The notes beneath the pieces are model-generated. The model did not search any database, had not been told where the DNA came from, and saw nothing but the letters and a program-made list of their open reading frames with translations. A program made the position numbers and the translations under genes. From Dehalococcoidia bacterium (GTDB lineage: Bacteria; Chloroflexota; Dehalococcoidia; Lucifugimonadales; UBA6952), in assembly GCA_022450525.1 (NCBI GenBank), contig JAKUQA010000002.1:1-64000 (forward strand): a stretch of DNA of 64,000 nucleotides, read 5' to 3'. Positions within the stretch are counted from its first letter, which is position 1, and each line of letters opens with the position of its first letter. Below, piece after piece: positions 45,577 to 53,969 of this stretch.

Positions 45577-46694
45577 AATTTATTATTTATCAATTCTAAA
45601 GTTTTGTACCTAGTTTCCTCGGTAATTTGTATAATTGTGTCTTTAGTTATTATAGACGGCTTATGTTGATTAATGATTTTCTCAAGATATCGAGGTATAT
45701 CAGTATATTTAATTTGACGATTTAAAAAAGCATTTACCAATACTTCATCTGTTGCACATATTAGTGCGGGATAAGATTTCCCAAGTTTCGCAGCATCAAG
45801 AATTAATTTAAAACATGGGTATTTATGATTATCAGTTTCGTTAAATTCCAGTTTTCCAATTTCAGCTAAATTCAATGGGGATACAAGATCATTGGGTTTT
45901 CTTTCTGGGTAGAGCAAAGCATGCTGGATGGGTAGTCTCATGTCAGGGTTTGCTAATTGTGCTTTCATCGAGCCATCATTAAATTCTACTATAGAATGGA
46001 TAATACTTTGTGGGTGTACTAATACGGATATTTTTTCATAATCAATATCAAATAACCACTTAGCTTCAATAACTTCAAATGCTTTATTTGCAAAAGTTGC
46101 TGAATCAATAGTAATTTTACTACCCATAGACCATACAGGATGGTTTAAAACTTGTTCTGGTGTTACGTTTTCGTATTTATCTGTGGAAATATTTCTTAAT
46201 GATCCACCAGATGCAGTTATAATTATATTAGCTATACTAGATTCTTTTTCAATACATTGCCAAATTGCACTTGGTTCACTATCAACTGGTAATATCTTTT
46301 TTCTAACATCTTCGATTTCCTCGAGTAATGATTGAGCACTAACGATGATTTCTTTACTAGCTAACGCAATTGTTTTTCCAATTTTTAAAGCTTCTAAAGT
46401 TTCTTCTAAGCTGTGTAAACTTGGCGTTGCTACAACAATTATATCTACTATTGGATTTGATATAATATCAATATTTTTTTCGTGTTTAGCACTTTGTAAT
46501 TTTATCGAGCTTATTAGTTGTGGATTAAAATTGATAAAATCTGGTTGGAATTCATCAATTTGTTTATTTAGTAGTTGGGTATTATTATTTGCTACTAAAC
46601 CAACGACATTTAGTTCGTTTGGAAAAGTCCTGACAATATCTAATGTTTGGACGCCAACAGAGCCAGTTGAACCTAGTATAACGATGTTTTTCAT
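45573..46694 (-). CDS. dxr: 1-deoxy-D-xylulose-5-phosphate reductoisomerase
   Basis: 373 residues. NADPH loop LGSTGSVGVQTLDIV near the start, ALASKEIIV, the metal-binding PVDSEPSAIWQC (Asp and Glu), SGGSLRN and the HPVWSMGSKITIDSATFANKAFEVIEA segment. First committed step of the MEP pathway. Start overlaps the cdsA stop by 4 bp. Confidence 0.97.
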   Translation of the reverse strand: MKNIVILGSTGSVGVQTLDIVRTFPNELNVVGLVANNNTQLLNKQIDEFQPDFINFNPQLISSIKLQSAKHEKNIDIISNPIVDIIVVATPSLHSLEETLEALKIGKTIALASKEIIVSAQSLLEEIEDVRKKILPVDSEPSAIWQCIEKESSIANIIITASGGSLRNISTDKYENVTPEQVLNHPVWSMGSKITIDSATFANKAFEVIEAKWLFDIDYEKISVLVHPQSIIHSIVEFNDGSMKAQLANPDMRLPIQHALLYPERKPNDLVSPLNLAEIGKLEFNETDNHKYPCFKLILDAAKLGKSYPALICATDEVLVNAFLNRQIKYTDIPRYLEKIINQHKPSIITKDTIIQITEETRYKTLELINNKL

Positions 46695-47500
46695 ATAATA
46701 CTCCAGAGAAAAACATTAGTAGTAATTAGACTTAATAGAATTGAGTCTATCCTGTCTAAACAACCACCATGTCCTGGCATGATTACGCCAGTATTTTTTA
46801 CATTAGCTTTTCTTTTTAGTGTTGAAATAATTATATCGCCAAATTGTGCACTTATGTTTAACACTGTAGAAAACAATATTGTAGTTAGAATACTTGTAAA
46901 AATAGTTAAATTCTGAGAATAAACAAATATAAAAAACAATGTAGTGAGTATAAATGAACCTACACTACCTTCAATTGTTTTATTTGGGCTTATTTTCTTT
47001 GCTAATGGATGTTTTCCTAATGTAATTCCCACTACGAATGCTGAAGTGTCAGTTAAAAAAATACCAATCATAATTATGACAATAAGGCTAATCTCATAAT
47101 TATCATAAATACTTAATCCAGATATAATTGCTCCAGTTATGTAAATCAAACCTAATATTCCATAGAAAGTAAGTTTAATTTGGTTATTTACATCTAATTT
47201 AAATAAAATTATATACAGTCCTGATATTAAACTAGTGATGAGAAAAATTTTAGTTATAAGATCATTAGCAATAGAAGGTATTGATAACAAAGTCAAAATT
47301 ACTGGTACCAAGCATATTAATATAATTTGGGTAAATAAAAGAGATATTTTTACTAACTTTAAGAATTCAAATATTGCTAACATTGCTATAAGTGTTACAA
47401 AAATGAACAGATAGGGATCTCCGAGAAAAATTGCACCAAAAAATATTGGTAAAACAACCAATGCTGACATCATTCGTGTGAGAAATCGATTGTCTTTCAT
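46691..47500 (-). CDS. cdsA: phosphatidate cytidylyltransferase (CDP-diglyceride synthase)
   Basis: 269 residues with about 7-8 membrane helices. The C-terminal CDP-synthase signature is present as STLKRKANVKNTGVIMPGH followed by GGCLDRIDS. One change stands out: the KD of the family pattern is KN here. It makes CDP-diacylglycerol for phospholipid synthesis. It abuts uppS (no gap) and overlaps dxr by 4 bp. Confidence 0.94.
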   Translation of the reverse strand: MKDNRFLTRMMSALVVLPIFFGAIFLGDPYLFIFVTLIAMLAIFEFLKLVKISLLFTQIILICLVPVILTLLSIPSIANDLITKIFLITSLISGLYIILFKLDVNNQIKLTFYGILGLIYITGAIISGLSIYDNYEISLIVIIMIGIFLTDTSAFVVGITLGKHPLAKKISPNKTIEGSVGSFILTTLFFIFVYSQNLTIFTSILTTILFSTVLNISAQFGDIIISTLKRKANVKNTGVIMPGHGGCLDRIDSILLSLITTNVFLWSII

Positions 47501-48256
47501 TTATAATTTTCCGTATTTTCTCTTTCTTGTACTATATGACTGGACAGCTTTTAATAAATCATTAGGTTTGAAATCAGGCCATAGTATTTCTGTTGAAAAA
47601 TATTCACTATATACTGATTGCCAAGGTAAAAAATTACTGGTTCGTTGTTCTCCTGCTGTTCTAATTATTAAATCAGGATCAGGTATATTGGCAGTATATA
47701 AATATTGATTTATTAGTGTTTCGTTGATATCCACACTTTTTATATTATCATCGATAATGTTTTTTATTGCCTGTATGATTTCTTCTCTTCCACCATAATC
47801 CAAAGCGATATTGCATGTAAGTCCAGTATTACTTTGGGTAATTTCTAGGGAGTTATTTATTAATTTTTGTAAATTAGGAGAAAGTCTTTTTGTATTGCCT
47901 ATATAGTTTATTTTGATGTTTTTTTCATGGACTGAATCAGTTTCTTTCATAATAGCTTCCTCAAGTAGTCCCATTAAACCATCAACTTCTGATTTAGGCC
48001 TATTCCAATTTTCTGTGGAAAATGCATATAAGGTCAAATGTTCTATATTGGAATTAATGATTACATCGATAAGAGGGAATATAGCTGCTATACCTGCTTT
48101 ATGTCCATCTATTCTAGGCAGATTTTTATTCATAGCCCATCTTCCATTGCCATCCATTATTATTGCAACATGACTAGGTTGATTTTCTATTAATTGAAAA
48201 TCTTGAATAATGTCTAAGGATGGTATATCGGATTGTCTAAGATCTTCATTGATCAT
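47501..48256 (-). CDS. uppS: polyprenyl diphosphate synthase (undecaprenyl type, cis)
   Basis: 251 residues. HVAIIMDGNGRWAMNKNLPRIDGHKAG contains the catalytic Asp and the diphosphate-binding Asn-Gly-Arg, followed by LTLYAFSTENWNRP and the C-terminal DLIIRTAGEQRTSNFLPWQSVYSEYF. Builds the lipid carrier for cell-wall synthesis. An N-terminal extension of about 25 residues precedes the core. Overlaps frr by 4 bp. Confidence 0.96.
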   Translation of the reverse strand: MINEDLRQSDIPSLDIIQDFQLIENQPSHVAIIMDGNGRWAMNKNLPRIDGHKAGIAAIFPLIDVIINSNIEHLTLYAFSTENWNRPKSEVDGLMGLLEEAIMKETDSVHEKNIKINYIGNTKRLSPNLQKLINNSLEITQSNTGLTCNIALDYGGREEIIQAIKNIIDDNIKSVDINETLINQYLYTANIPDPDLIIRTAGEQRTSNFLPWQSVYSEYFSTEILWPDFKPNDLLKAVQSYSTRKRKYGKL

Positions 48257-48810
48257 ATTTCCATGATTTCTTTTTCTTTTTGCACAGTAATATTATCTAT
48301 TTCACCAATGTGTTTATCAGTAGTTTTTTGGATTTGTTCTTGATACCTGTGTAATTCATCTTGTGAGATTTCTTTATTTTTTTCGAGATTTTTAATTTGA
48401 TCAACAAAATCTCTTCTCACATTTCTAATTGAGATTTTATAATCTTCAGATTGTTTTTTTACTATTTTTACTAGTTCTTTTCTTCTTTCCTCTGTTAGAG
48501 GTGGAATAGGAATTCTGATAACTGAACCGTCATTAGCAGGATTAAATCCCATATCGGATTTTTGAAGTCCTTTTTCAATAGAAATAATTGCTTCTTTATC
48601 CCAAGGTTGAATTACAATTAATTGTGCTTCAGGAACGCTTATAGTAGCAAGGTTAGATAGAGGTGTATTAGATCCATAATATTCCACAATGATATTTTCA
48701 ACTAATGAACTTGATGCTTTACCTGTTCTAACTGCTGAGTAATCTTTTTTTAAAGCATCTATAGTTTTATTCATTTTAGTATCAGTTTCGTTTAATAATT
48801 GTTCACTCAT
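48253..48810 (-). CDS. frr: ribosome recycling factor
   Basis: 185 residues, the standard length. NKTIDALKKDYSAVRTGKASSSLVENIIVEYYG, VQPWDKEAI-like IQPWDKEAIISIEKGLQKSDMGFNPANDG and RIPIPPLTEERRKELVK are family signatures. Releases ribosomes from mRNA after termination together with EF-G. Lies 9 bp after pyrH. Confidence 0.97.
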   Translation of the reverse strand: MSEQLLNETDTKMNKTIDALKKDYSAVRTGKASSSLVENIIVEYYGSNTPLSNLATISVPEAQLIVIQPWDKEAIISIEKGLQKSDMGFNPANDGSVIRIPIPPLTEERRKELVKIVKKQSEDYKISIRNVRRDFVDQIKNLEKNKEISQDELHRYQEQIQKTTDKHIGEIDNITVQKEKEIMEI

Positions 48811-48819
48811 ATATATACC

Positions 48820-49557
48820 TTAACTATTTTTTGTTTTTGAATTAGAAATAGTAGTACCTATTTTTAAACCAGATAAAACTTTTGATAGATTTCCTTTTTT
48901 AAATAAGTCGAAAACTACTATAGGTAAATCATTTTCCATGCATAAAGATAATGCAGTACCATCCATAATTTTTAGTCGCAAATTAATAGCATCGATATAT
49001 TCTAAGTTATCAAATTTTTTTGCGTTTGGATTGCTAATAGGGTCACTGTCGTATACTCCGTCAACTTGGTTTTTAGACATACACAAAATATCTGCACCTA
49101 TTTCGATTGATCTTAATGCAGCAGCTGTATCAGTTGTCATAAATGGGTCTCCAATACCGGCACCGAATATTACTATACGTTTTTTTGATAAGTGACTTGT
49201 TGCTTTCCTTCTTATATAGGTTTCTGCAACTGCTTGGACTTCAAGTGCAGACATTGTTCGAACTGCCATTCCATTTTTTTCTAGAGAATCTTGAAGAGCA
49301 AGAGCATTCATTAATGTAGCAAGCATTCCTGTGTAATCTGCTGTAGCTCTATCCATTCCTAAGGCTTCCCACTCATGTCCTCTCCAGAAATTACCACCAC
49401 CAATTACAACTGCAATTTGAACCCCAAGTTCTGTGGCTTCTTTGAATTCGTTGGCAAGAAAATTCAGTGATTCATAATTAATACCTAGATTGGAGTCTCC
49501 TTTTAGGGACTCTCCGCTAAGTTTAACCAAAACCCTGTTATAATCAGAATCTTTAAT
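48820..49557 (-). CDS. pyrH: UMP kinase, with probable AUU start
   Basis: Makes UDP from UMP; hexameric amino-acid-kinase fold with VKLSGES, GGGNFWRG, DYTGMLATLMNALALQ and GDPFMTTDTAAALRSIEI. The start is unusual. In frame, a stop (TAG) lies inside the AGGAG at 49564-49568; the next codons include AUU at 49557-49555, exactly 6 nt after AGGAG, and then UUG at 49530, 33 nt away. Starting at UUG would cut off the conserved beta-strand YNRVLVKLSGE, while starting at AUU gives the normal N-terminus. No AUG or GUG is available in this stretch. Confidence 0.93.
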   Translation of the reverse strand: MKDSDYNRVLVKLSGESLKGDSNLGINYESLNFLANEFKEATELGVQIAVVIGGGNFWRGHEWEALGMDRATADYTGMLATLMNALALQDSLEKNGMAVRTMSALEVQAVAETYIRRKATSHLSKKRIVIFGAGIGDPFMTTDTAAALRSIEIGADILCMSKNQVDGVYDSDPISNPNAKKFDNLEYIDAINLRLKIMDGTALSLCMENDLPIVVFDLFKKGNLSKVLSGLKIGTTISNSKTKNS

Positions 49558-49580
49558 GGTATGCTCCTAGAAAGTGTTAA

Positions 49581-50081
49581 TTAGTTGCCTAATTCAAATC
49601 TTGAAAAGCGTCTTACCTTGATATTTTCTCCAACTTTGGATGCTAAGTCAGTAACTAAATCACTAATATTTTTTGAAGAATCCTTAATAAAGGCTTGTTT
49701 CATCAAAAGTAATTCATCATTATTGGCAGATTTGTCTTCGATTTCTTCCTCATCTAGATATTGAGGATTCATAGCAGCTACTTGCATAGCTAAATTATGT
49801 GCAAGTTCTTTGAACTCTTCCATTCTAGCTACAAAGTCTGTTTCACATACTAATTCAACCATAGCACCAACTTTGGAATTACCATGTATATAGGATTCTA
49901 TAATTCCTTCATTGGTTGCACGATCAGTTTTTTTTGCCACATTTGCTATACCTTTTTCACGTAACAATGATATTGCTGCGGATAAATCTCCTTTGGCTTC
50001 TTCTAAGGCTTTTTTGCAATCCATAACTCCAGCACTTGTTTCTTCGCGGAGACTTTTAATCATATCAGTAGTAATTTCCAA
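49581..50081 (-). CDS. tsf: translation elongation factor Ts (short form)
   Basis: 166 residues against about 280 in E. coli. The N-terminal UBA-like part (IKSLREETSAGVMDCKKALEEAKGDLSAAISLLREKGI) is intact, then a single core subdomain with VELVCETDFVARMEEFKELAHNLAMQVAAMNP, and a short C-terminal part; the second subdomain is missing as in other short EF-Ts such as that of Thermus. Exchanges GDP on EF-Tu. Start UUG 50081 with GAGGA upstream. 4 bp after rpsB. Confidence 0.94.
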   Translation of the reverse strand: MEITTDMIKSLREETSAGVMDCKKALEEAKGDLSAAISLLREKGIANVAKKTDRATNEGIIESYIHGNSKVGAMVELVCETDFVARMEEFKELAHNLAMQVAAMNPQYLDEEEIEDKSANNDELLLMKQAFIKDSSKNISDLVTDLASKVGENIKVRRFSRFELGN

Positions 50082-50085
50082 GATG

Positions 50086-50955
50086 TTATTCCTCAGGTTT
50101 TTCGGTGGTTGTTACATCAGAGGTTTCTGGTGTTTCTTCAACTTCAGCTGTAGGTTCTTCAGTGGTTGTTACATCAGAGGTTTCTGGTGTTTCTTCAACT
50201 TCAGCTGTAGGTTCTTCAATAGACTCTTCAGCTGCTGTTAGTTGTTCTACAACTTCCTCTTGAAAACTATTAGCACCCGAAGTATAAGATTCAACTATTT
50301 CATTTAACAAAAAACGTACAGATTTTATCGAATCATCATTACCAGGGATAGGGTAATCAACTAATTCTGGGTTACAGTCTGTATCAACAATTCCAATTAT
50401 AGGAATTTTTAACTTTCGAGCTTCCTGAATTGCAATATTTTCTTTACCTATATCGACAACAAAAATTGCCTCAGGTAATTTCATCATTTCTTTTACACCG
50501 CCAAGATATTTGTTTAATTTTGCTAATTTATCATCAACTTTTTGAAGTTCTTTCTTAGGTAGATGATTTAATTGATTCTTGGCACGTTTTTCTTCAGTAT
50601 TTATCAAATACTCAATTCTTTTCTGGATGGTAGTAAAATTAGTAAATGTTCCTCCCAACCATCGGTAGTCAATATAATATCCCTTAGTGGCATTTGCAGC
50701 GTCGATTACACCTTGTTGAGCTTGACGTTTTGTTCCAACAAATAATAGCTTACCACCATTTGCAGCAATTCTTTCGACAAAGCTCTTAGCTTCGTCAAGT
50801 AATTCTGCACTTTTGTACAAATCTAGGATATGGATATCATCCTTAACTGTAAAAATGTACTTTTCCATTCTTGGGTCCCATTTTCTTGTTTGGTGACCAA
50901 AATGTACTCCAGATTCTAATAAAGATTGTAATCCAACTGTTTTATTTTCTTGCAT
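50086..50955 (-). CDS. rpsB: 30S ribosomal protein S2 with acidic repeat tail
   Basis: 289 residues. The S2 fold occupies about 1-235 (LLESGVHFGHQTRKWDPRM, FVGTKRQAQ, YRWLGGTFTNF, GIVDTDCNPELVDYPIPGNDDS). Beyond it is a tail of about 55 residues rich in Glu, Thr and Pro that holds two identical 19-residue units encoded by a perfect 57-bp tandem repeat. A strong promoter lies 60-90 bp upstream. Head of the rpsB-tsf-pyrH-frr-uppS-cdsA-dxr-rseP-ispG run. Confidence 0.97.
   Translation of the reverse strand: MQENKTVGLQSLLESGVHFGHQTRKWDPRMEKYIFTVKDDIHILDLYKSAELLDEAKSFVERIAANGGKLLFVGTKRQAQQGVIDAANATKGYYIDYRWLGGTFTNFTTIQKRIEYLINTEEKRAKNQLNHLPKKELQKVDDKLAKLNKYLGGVKEMMKLPEAIFVVDIGKENIAIQEARKLKIPIIGIVDTDCNPELVDYPIPGNDDSIKSVRFLLNEIVESYTSGANSFQEEVVEQLTAAEESIEEPTAEVEETPETSDVTTTEEPTAEVEETPETSDVTTTEKPEE
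50105..50218 (-). repeat. perfect tandem 57-bp duplication inside rpsB
   Basis: Bases 50105-50161 and 50162-50218 are identical over 57 bp, encoding twice a 19-residue acidic unit in the C-terminal tail of S2. The length is a multiple of three so the frame is kept. Perfect identity, including third positions, points to a recent duplication or ongoing slippage; copy number may differ between strains. Confidence 0.95.
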
Positions 50956-51008
50956 ATATTTATATTATTTCCGTGTTTTTTTTAGGATTCTTTTGACAAA
51001 GAAGCCCA

Positions 51009-51037
51009 ATTATAGCATAGGCAAATAATATGAGCAA
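51009..51037 (-). promoter_or_regulatory. sigma70-type promoter of the rpsB operon
   Basis: On the minus strand TTGCTC (51032-51037) and consensus TATAAT (51009-51014) are 17 bp apart. The leader would be about 45 nt and contains a small inverted repeat, TTCTTT/AAAGAA at 50988-51003, whose role is unknown. Confidence 0.62.
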
Positions 51038-51060
51038 TCTATAGAAAAAATATGATGAAA

Positions 51061-51612
51061 TTAATCTACAGGGAATCTCATATGAATTATATCAGCACTA
51101 TCAAAAATCAATTCGTTATATGTTATTGATTTAGGTGTTTCAAATACAACCCATCCTACAATTTCACAATTTTCTGCATTACCACACTTTGTTGGTAATT
51201 CTATTGTAGGTGTTTTATCAGTACCATCTGCCCATAAAAATGGAGAAAATTCACTAACAGATTGTTTTTCGGAAAGTTTTTTTCTGTTTTCAAAAGGATT
51301 TAATGGAAGATAGTCTACAAAGTCATTATCTCTAAGAGTTATGGTGTCTCTATTTACAGTCATAAACAATGTACTTGCCTCTCTATTCATAAACTGTAAT
51401 TGTGCGACAGTTAATTGTCTGTCAGATTGACTCGGCTCAATAATATATTGATCTCCGGAAGACATATAAACTATCTTGTCAGTGGTTTTAATTTGTTTAA
51501 CTCTAGCTGCTAAAGCATCTCCAAAGTGCCAATCCGTAGCTTTTGCAGTAGAATCGCATCCAACAACAAAAAGTAGTAATAAAATCATAATATATATTGT
51601 GTAGTGTTTCAT
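51061..51612 (-). CDS. predicted lipoprotein, unknown function
   Basis: 183 residues. The signal peptide ends at lipobox VVGC with Cys19, so it is anchored outside the membrane. The mature part has beta-strand-rich character; a late segment, GWVVFETPKSITYNELIFDS, resembles DUF4352/telokin-like domains found in many extracytoplasmic lipoproteins. Two Cys in KCGNAENCEI may form a disulfide. It is 14 bp downstream of the cysteine desulfurase gene. Confidence 0.75.
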   Translation of the reverse strand: MKHYTIYIMILLLLFVVGCDSTAKATDWHFGDALAARVKQIKTTDKIVYMSSGDQYIIEPSQSDRQLTVAQLQFMNREASTLFMTVNRDTITLRDNDFVDYLPLNPFENRKKLSEKQSVSEFSPFLWADGTDKTPTIELPTKCGNAENCEIVGWVVFETPKSITYNELIFDSADIIHMRFPVD

Positions 51613-51626
51613 TTTTTTATCCTAAT

Positions 51627-52826
51627 TTATAATACATTGGAAAGTGTGGGCATTGATCTTAATCTAGTAACTATTTTGGGAAGAGTATCAAGTACCAAAT
51701 CTATTTCTTCCTCAGTTGTATTTTTCCCTAAAGTCATTCTAACAGAAGATTGTGCTATTTCATCCGTTAATCCAATAGATTTTAGAACATGCGATGGTTC
51801 TAAAGAGGCAGATGTACAAGCACTACCACTGGAAGCAGCTATCCCTTCCAAGTCTAAACTTAATAATATGGACTCCCCTTCGATATCTTGAAAAGAAAAG
51901 TTTGCATTATTAGCTAAACGATTAATAGGGTCACCATTTAAGGTTACTTTTTCAATGTTATTTAATACACCTGATATTAATTTATTTCGAAGGTTTGTTA
52001 TTTTTTTTGTGATTTCAGTTCTTTCTAACTCTGCGAGTTCCAAGGCTTTTGCTGTACCAACAATGCCTGATACATTTTCTGTCCCAGCTCTTCTTTGTCT
52101 TTCTTGGCTTCCTCCAACACTAATAGGGGTAAAAGGGGTTCCTCTTTTTACATACAATATTCCACAACCTTTAGGGCCATAAAATTTATGAGATGAAAGG
52201 CTTAAAAGATCCACATCAAGATCTTTGACATCTAGGTTTATATATCCAGGTGCTTGCACGGCATCAGTATGAATTAGTATTCTCGTATTATTGTTTTTAG
52301 CGTAGTCTTTAATTATTTTTGAAATCTCTTTTATTGGTTGTATTGTGCCAATTTCATTGTTTGCTAACATAATGCTAACTATAGTTGTTTTTGGGGTTAA
52401 TTGTGATTTAAGCGATTCTAAATTGATAATACCTTGATTATTTACAGGTAAATAAGTAACAGTAAAATCAAGATTTTCCTCCAGGAATTCACAAGCGTTA
52501 AGAACTGCATGATGTTCGATTGAACTTGTAATAATATGTTTCCCAATATTCATTTGAGCAATAGCTGTACTATAGATGGAAGAATTATCTGACTCAGTTC
52601 CTCCACTAGTGAATATTATTTCACTTGGTCGACAATTGAGGATTTTTGCAATTTTTTCTCTAGACTGATCAATTGCTATCCTACTTTGTTGAGCAATAGT
52701 ATAAATACTTGATGGATTGCCGAAATTGTTTGTTAAATACGGTTTCATAGCTTCATATACTTCATCTCGTATATATGTAGTTGAAGCATGATCAAGATAA
52801 ATTAAATTTTGCTTATCTTTTACCAT
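51627..52826 (-). CDS. cysteine desulfurase (IscS/NifS family)
   Basis: 399 residues. LIYLDHASTTYIRDEV at the start, HH at 105-106, the PLP lysine Lys214 in SSHKFYGPKG and the catalytic Cys337 in SGSACTS on a short loop. Supplies persulfide sulfur for Fe-S clusters and thiolated tRNA. No iscU or mnmA is adjacent. In a Sec-using cell it could also furnish selenide by acting on selenocysteine, which is speculation. Confidence 0.93.
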   Translation of the reverse strand: MVKDKQNLIYLDHASTTYIRDEVYEAMKPYLTNNFGNPSSIYTIAQQSRIAIDQSREKIAKILNCRPSEIIFTSGGTESDNSSIYSTAIAQMNIGKHIITSSIEHHAVLNACEFLEENLDFTVTYLPVNNQGIINLESLKSQLTPKTTIVSIMLANNEIGTIQPIKEISKIIKDYAKNNNTRILIHTDAVQAPGYINLDVKDLDVDLLSLSSHKFYGPKGCGILYVKRGTPFTPISVGGSQERQRRAGTENVSGIVGTAKALELAELERTEITKKITNLRNKLISGVLNNIEKVTLNGDPINRLANNANFSFQDIEGESILLSLDLEGIAASSGSACTSASLEPSHVLKSIGLTDEIAQSSVRMTLGKNTTEEEIDLVLDTLPKIVTRLRSMPTLSNVL

Positions 52827-52865
52827 AATACATAAATTTTATATGCTATATTGAGACTATAGTAT

Positions 52866-53966
52866 CTAATTTAGCTGTGAATTTGTAAAGTTGAAATAAG
52901 TCCTGAGTACTAATGTAATGATGATGGCAATGATTAATCCTAGACCTAGATATAGTAATTGAAATGCTTCTTGGAAAATTGAAATACTGCTTGTAATGTA
53001 AATTGCTATAATCATTAACGCTGTGATATCACCATATATTTTTTGACTAAATTGTTTTTTGCATGCAAATAAGACAATGATTGTCATAATAATACTTGCT
53101 ATCGCTGAAATTAGATGAACATTTGATACTTCGTTTAATAGGTGAACATTTTTAGCAACAAGATCGTCAGCAAACAGAACTACACCTATATTGAAAAGGT
53201 TACTACCTAAAACATTAGTGATGGCTAATTCAGGTGCATTTATTCTAAGTGCAGCAATGGATGCAGCTAGTTCTGGTAAAGAAGTACTAAATGCCAAGAA
53301 CTGAGTACCTACAAAACTTGTTTCCCATTCCATTATTATTGCTATATTTTTACCTACATTAGCGAGCCATACGGCACAGATTATAATTATAGTTGCGGAT
53401 ATGAAAAAAATAATACCTGACTTTTTTAATGTATCTGAGGTATTAATAGCATCTTCGGATTCATGATTATTTTTTTCTATCTTATAGATTATAAACATTG
53501 AGATAACGAAAAGTACTAGTAGGACAATACTTATTGGATCTAATCTATTGAATATAAGCAAACTAATTTCATCAAAATATTCCATATAAAGTATTCCAAA
53601 TATTGAGGTTGAAATAAGTACTATAGATAACCCTGCTACAATTATGGGAGTGTTGCCCACGCTAGATAAAATAGGTTTATTTCTATAGATTAGATCAAGT
53701 ATGGCTATAATTAATAAATTGAATACACAACTTCCATAAACATCTCCAGCAGCTAAGTCAATTTCGTTAAACAAAACGATACTGCTTGCACCAGTTCCTA
53801 ACTCGGGAAGAGATGTAGCAGTTGCGAGTAATACAACACCGATTATTGATCTACCAAGACCTGTTTTATCAGCAATATTATCTGCAGACTTAGCTAGAAA
53901 GTTTGAGGCATATAAGATTATAGCTGTAGTAATGCCGAGTTGTATCCATAAAGATAATATTTGCAT
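52866..53966 (-). CDS. sodium/calcium exchanger-family (CaCA) membrane protein
   Basis: 366 residues with about ten hydrophobic segments in two inverted halves. The alpha repeats are LLATATSLPELGTGASS with GDVYGSCVFNLLIIAILD in the first half and LAFSTSLPELAASIAALR with NVLGSNLFNIGVVLFADD in the second. The repeat Glu (SLPEL) residues are the ion ligands. Probably exports Ca2+ in exchange for Na+ or H+. Only 3 bp follows the M20 gene. Confidence 0.9.
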   Translation of the reverse strand: MQILSLWIQLGITTAIILYASNFLAKSADNIADKTGLGRSIIGVVLLATATSLPELGTGASSIVLFNEIDLAAGDVYGSCVFNLLIIAILDLIYRNKPILSSVGNTPIIVAGLSIVLISTSIFGILYMEYFDEISLLIFNRLDPISIVLLVLFVISMFIIYKIEKNNHESEDAINTSDTLKKSGIIFFISATIIIICAVWLANVGKNIAIIMEWETSFVGTQFLAFSTSLPELAASIAALRINAPELAITNVLGSNLFNIGVVLFADDLVAKNVHLLNEVSNVHLISAIASIIMTIIVLFACKKQFSQKIYGDITALMIIAIYITSSISIFQEAFQLLYLGLGLIIAIIITLVLRTYFNFTNSQLN

Positions 53967-53969
53967 TTA

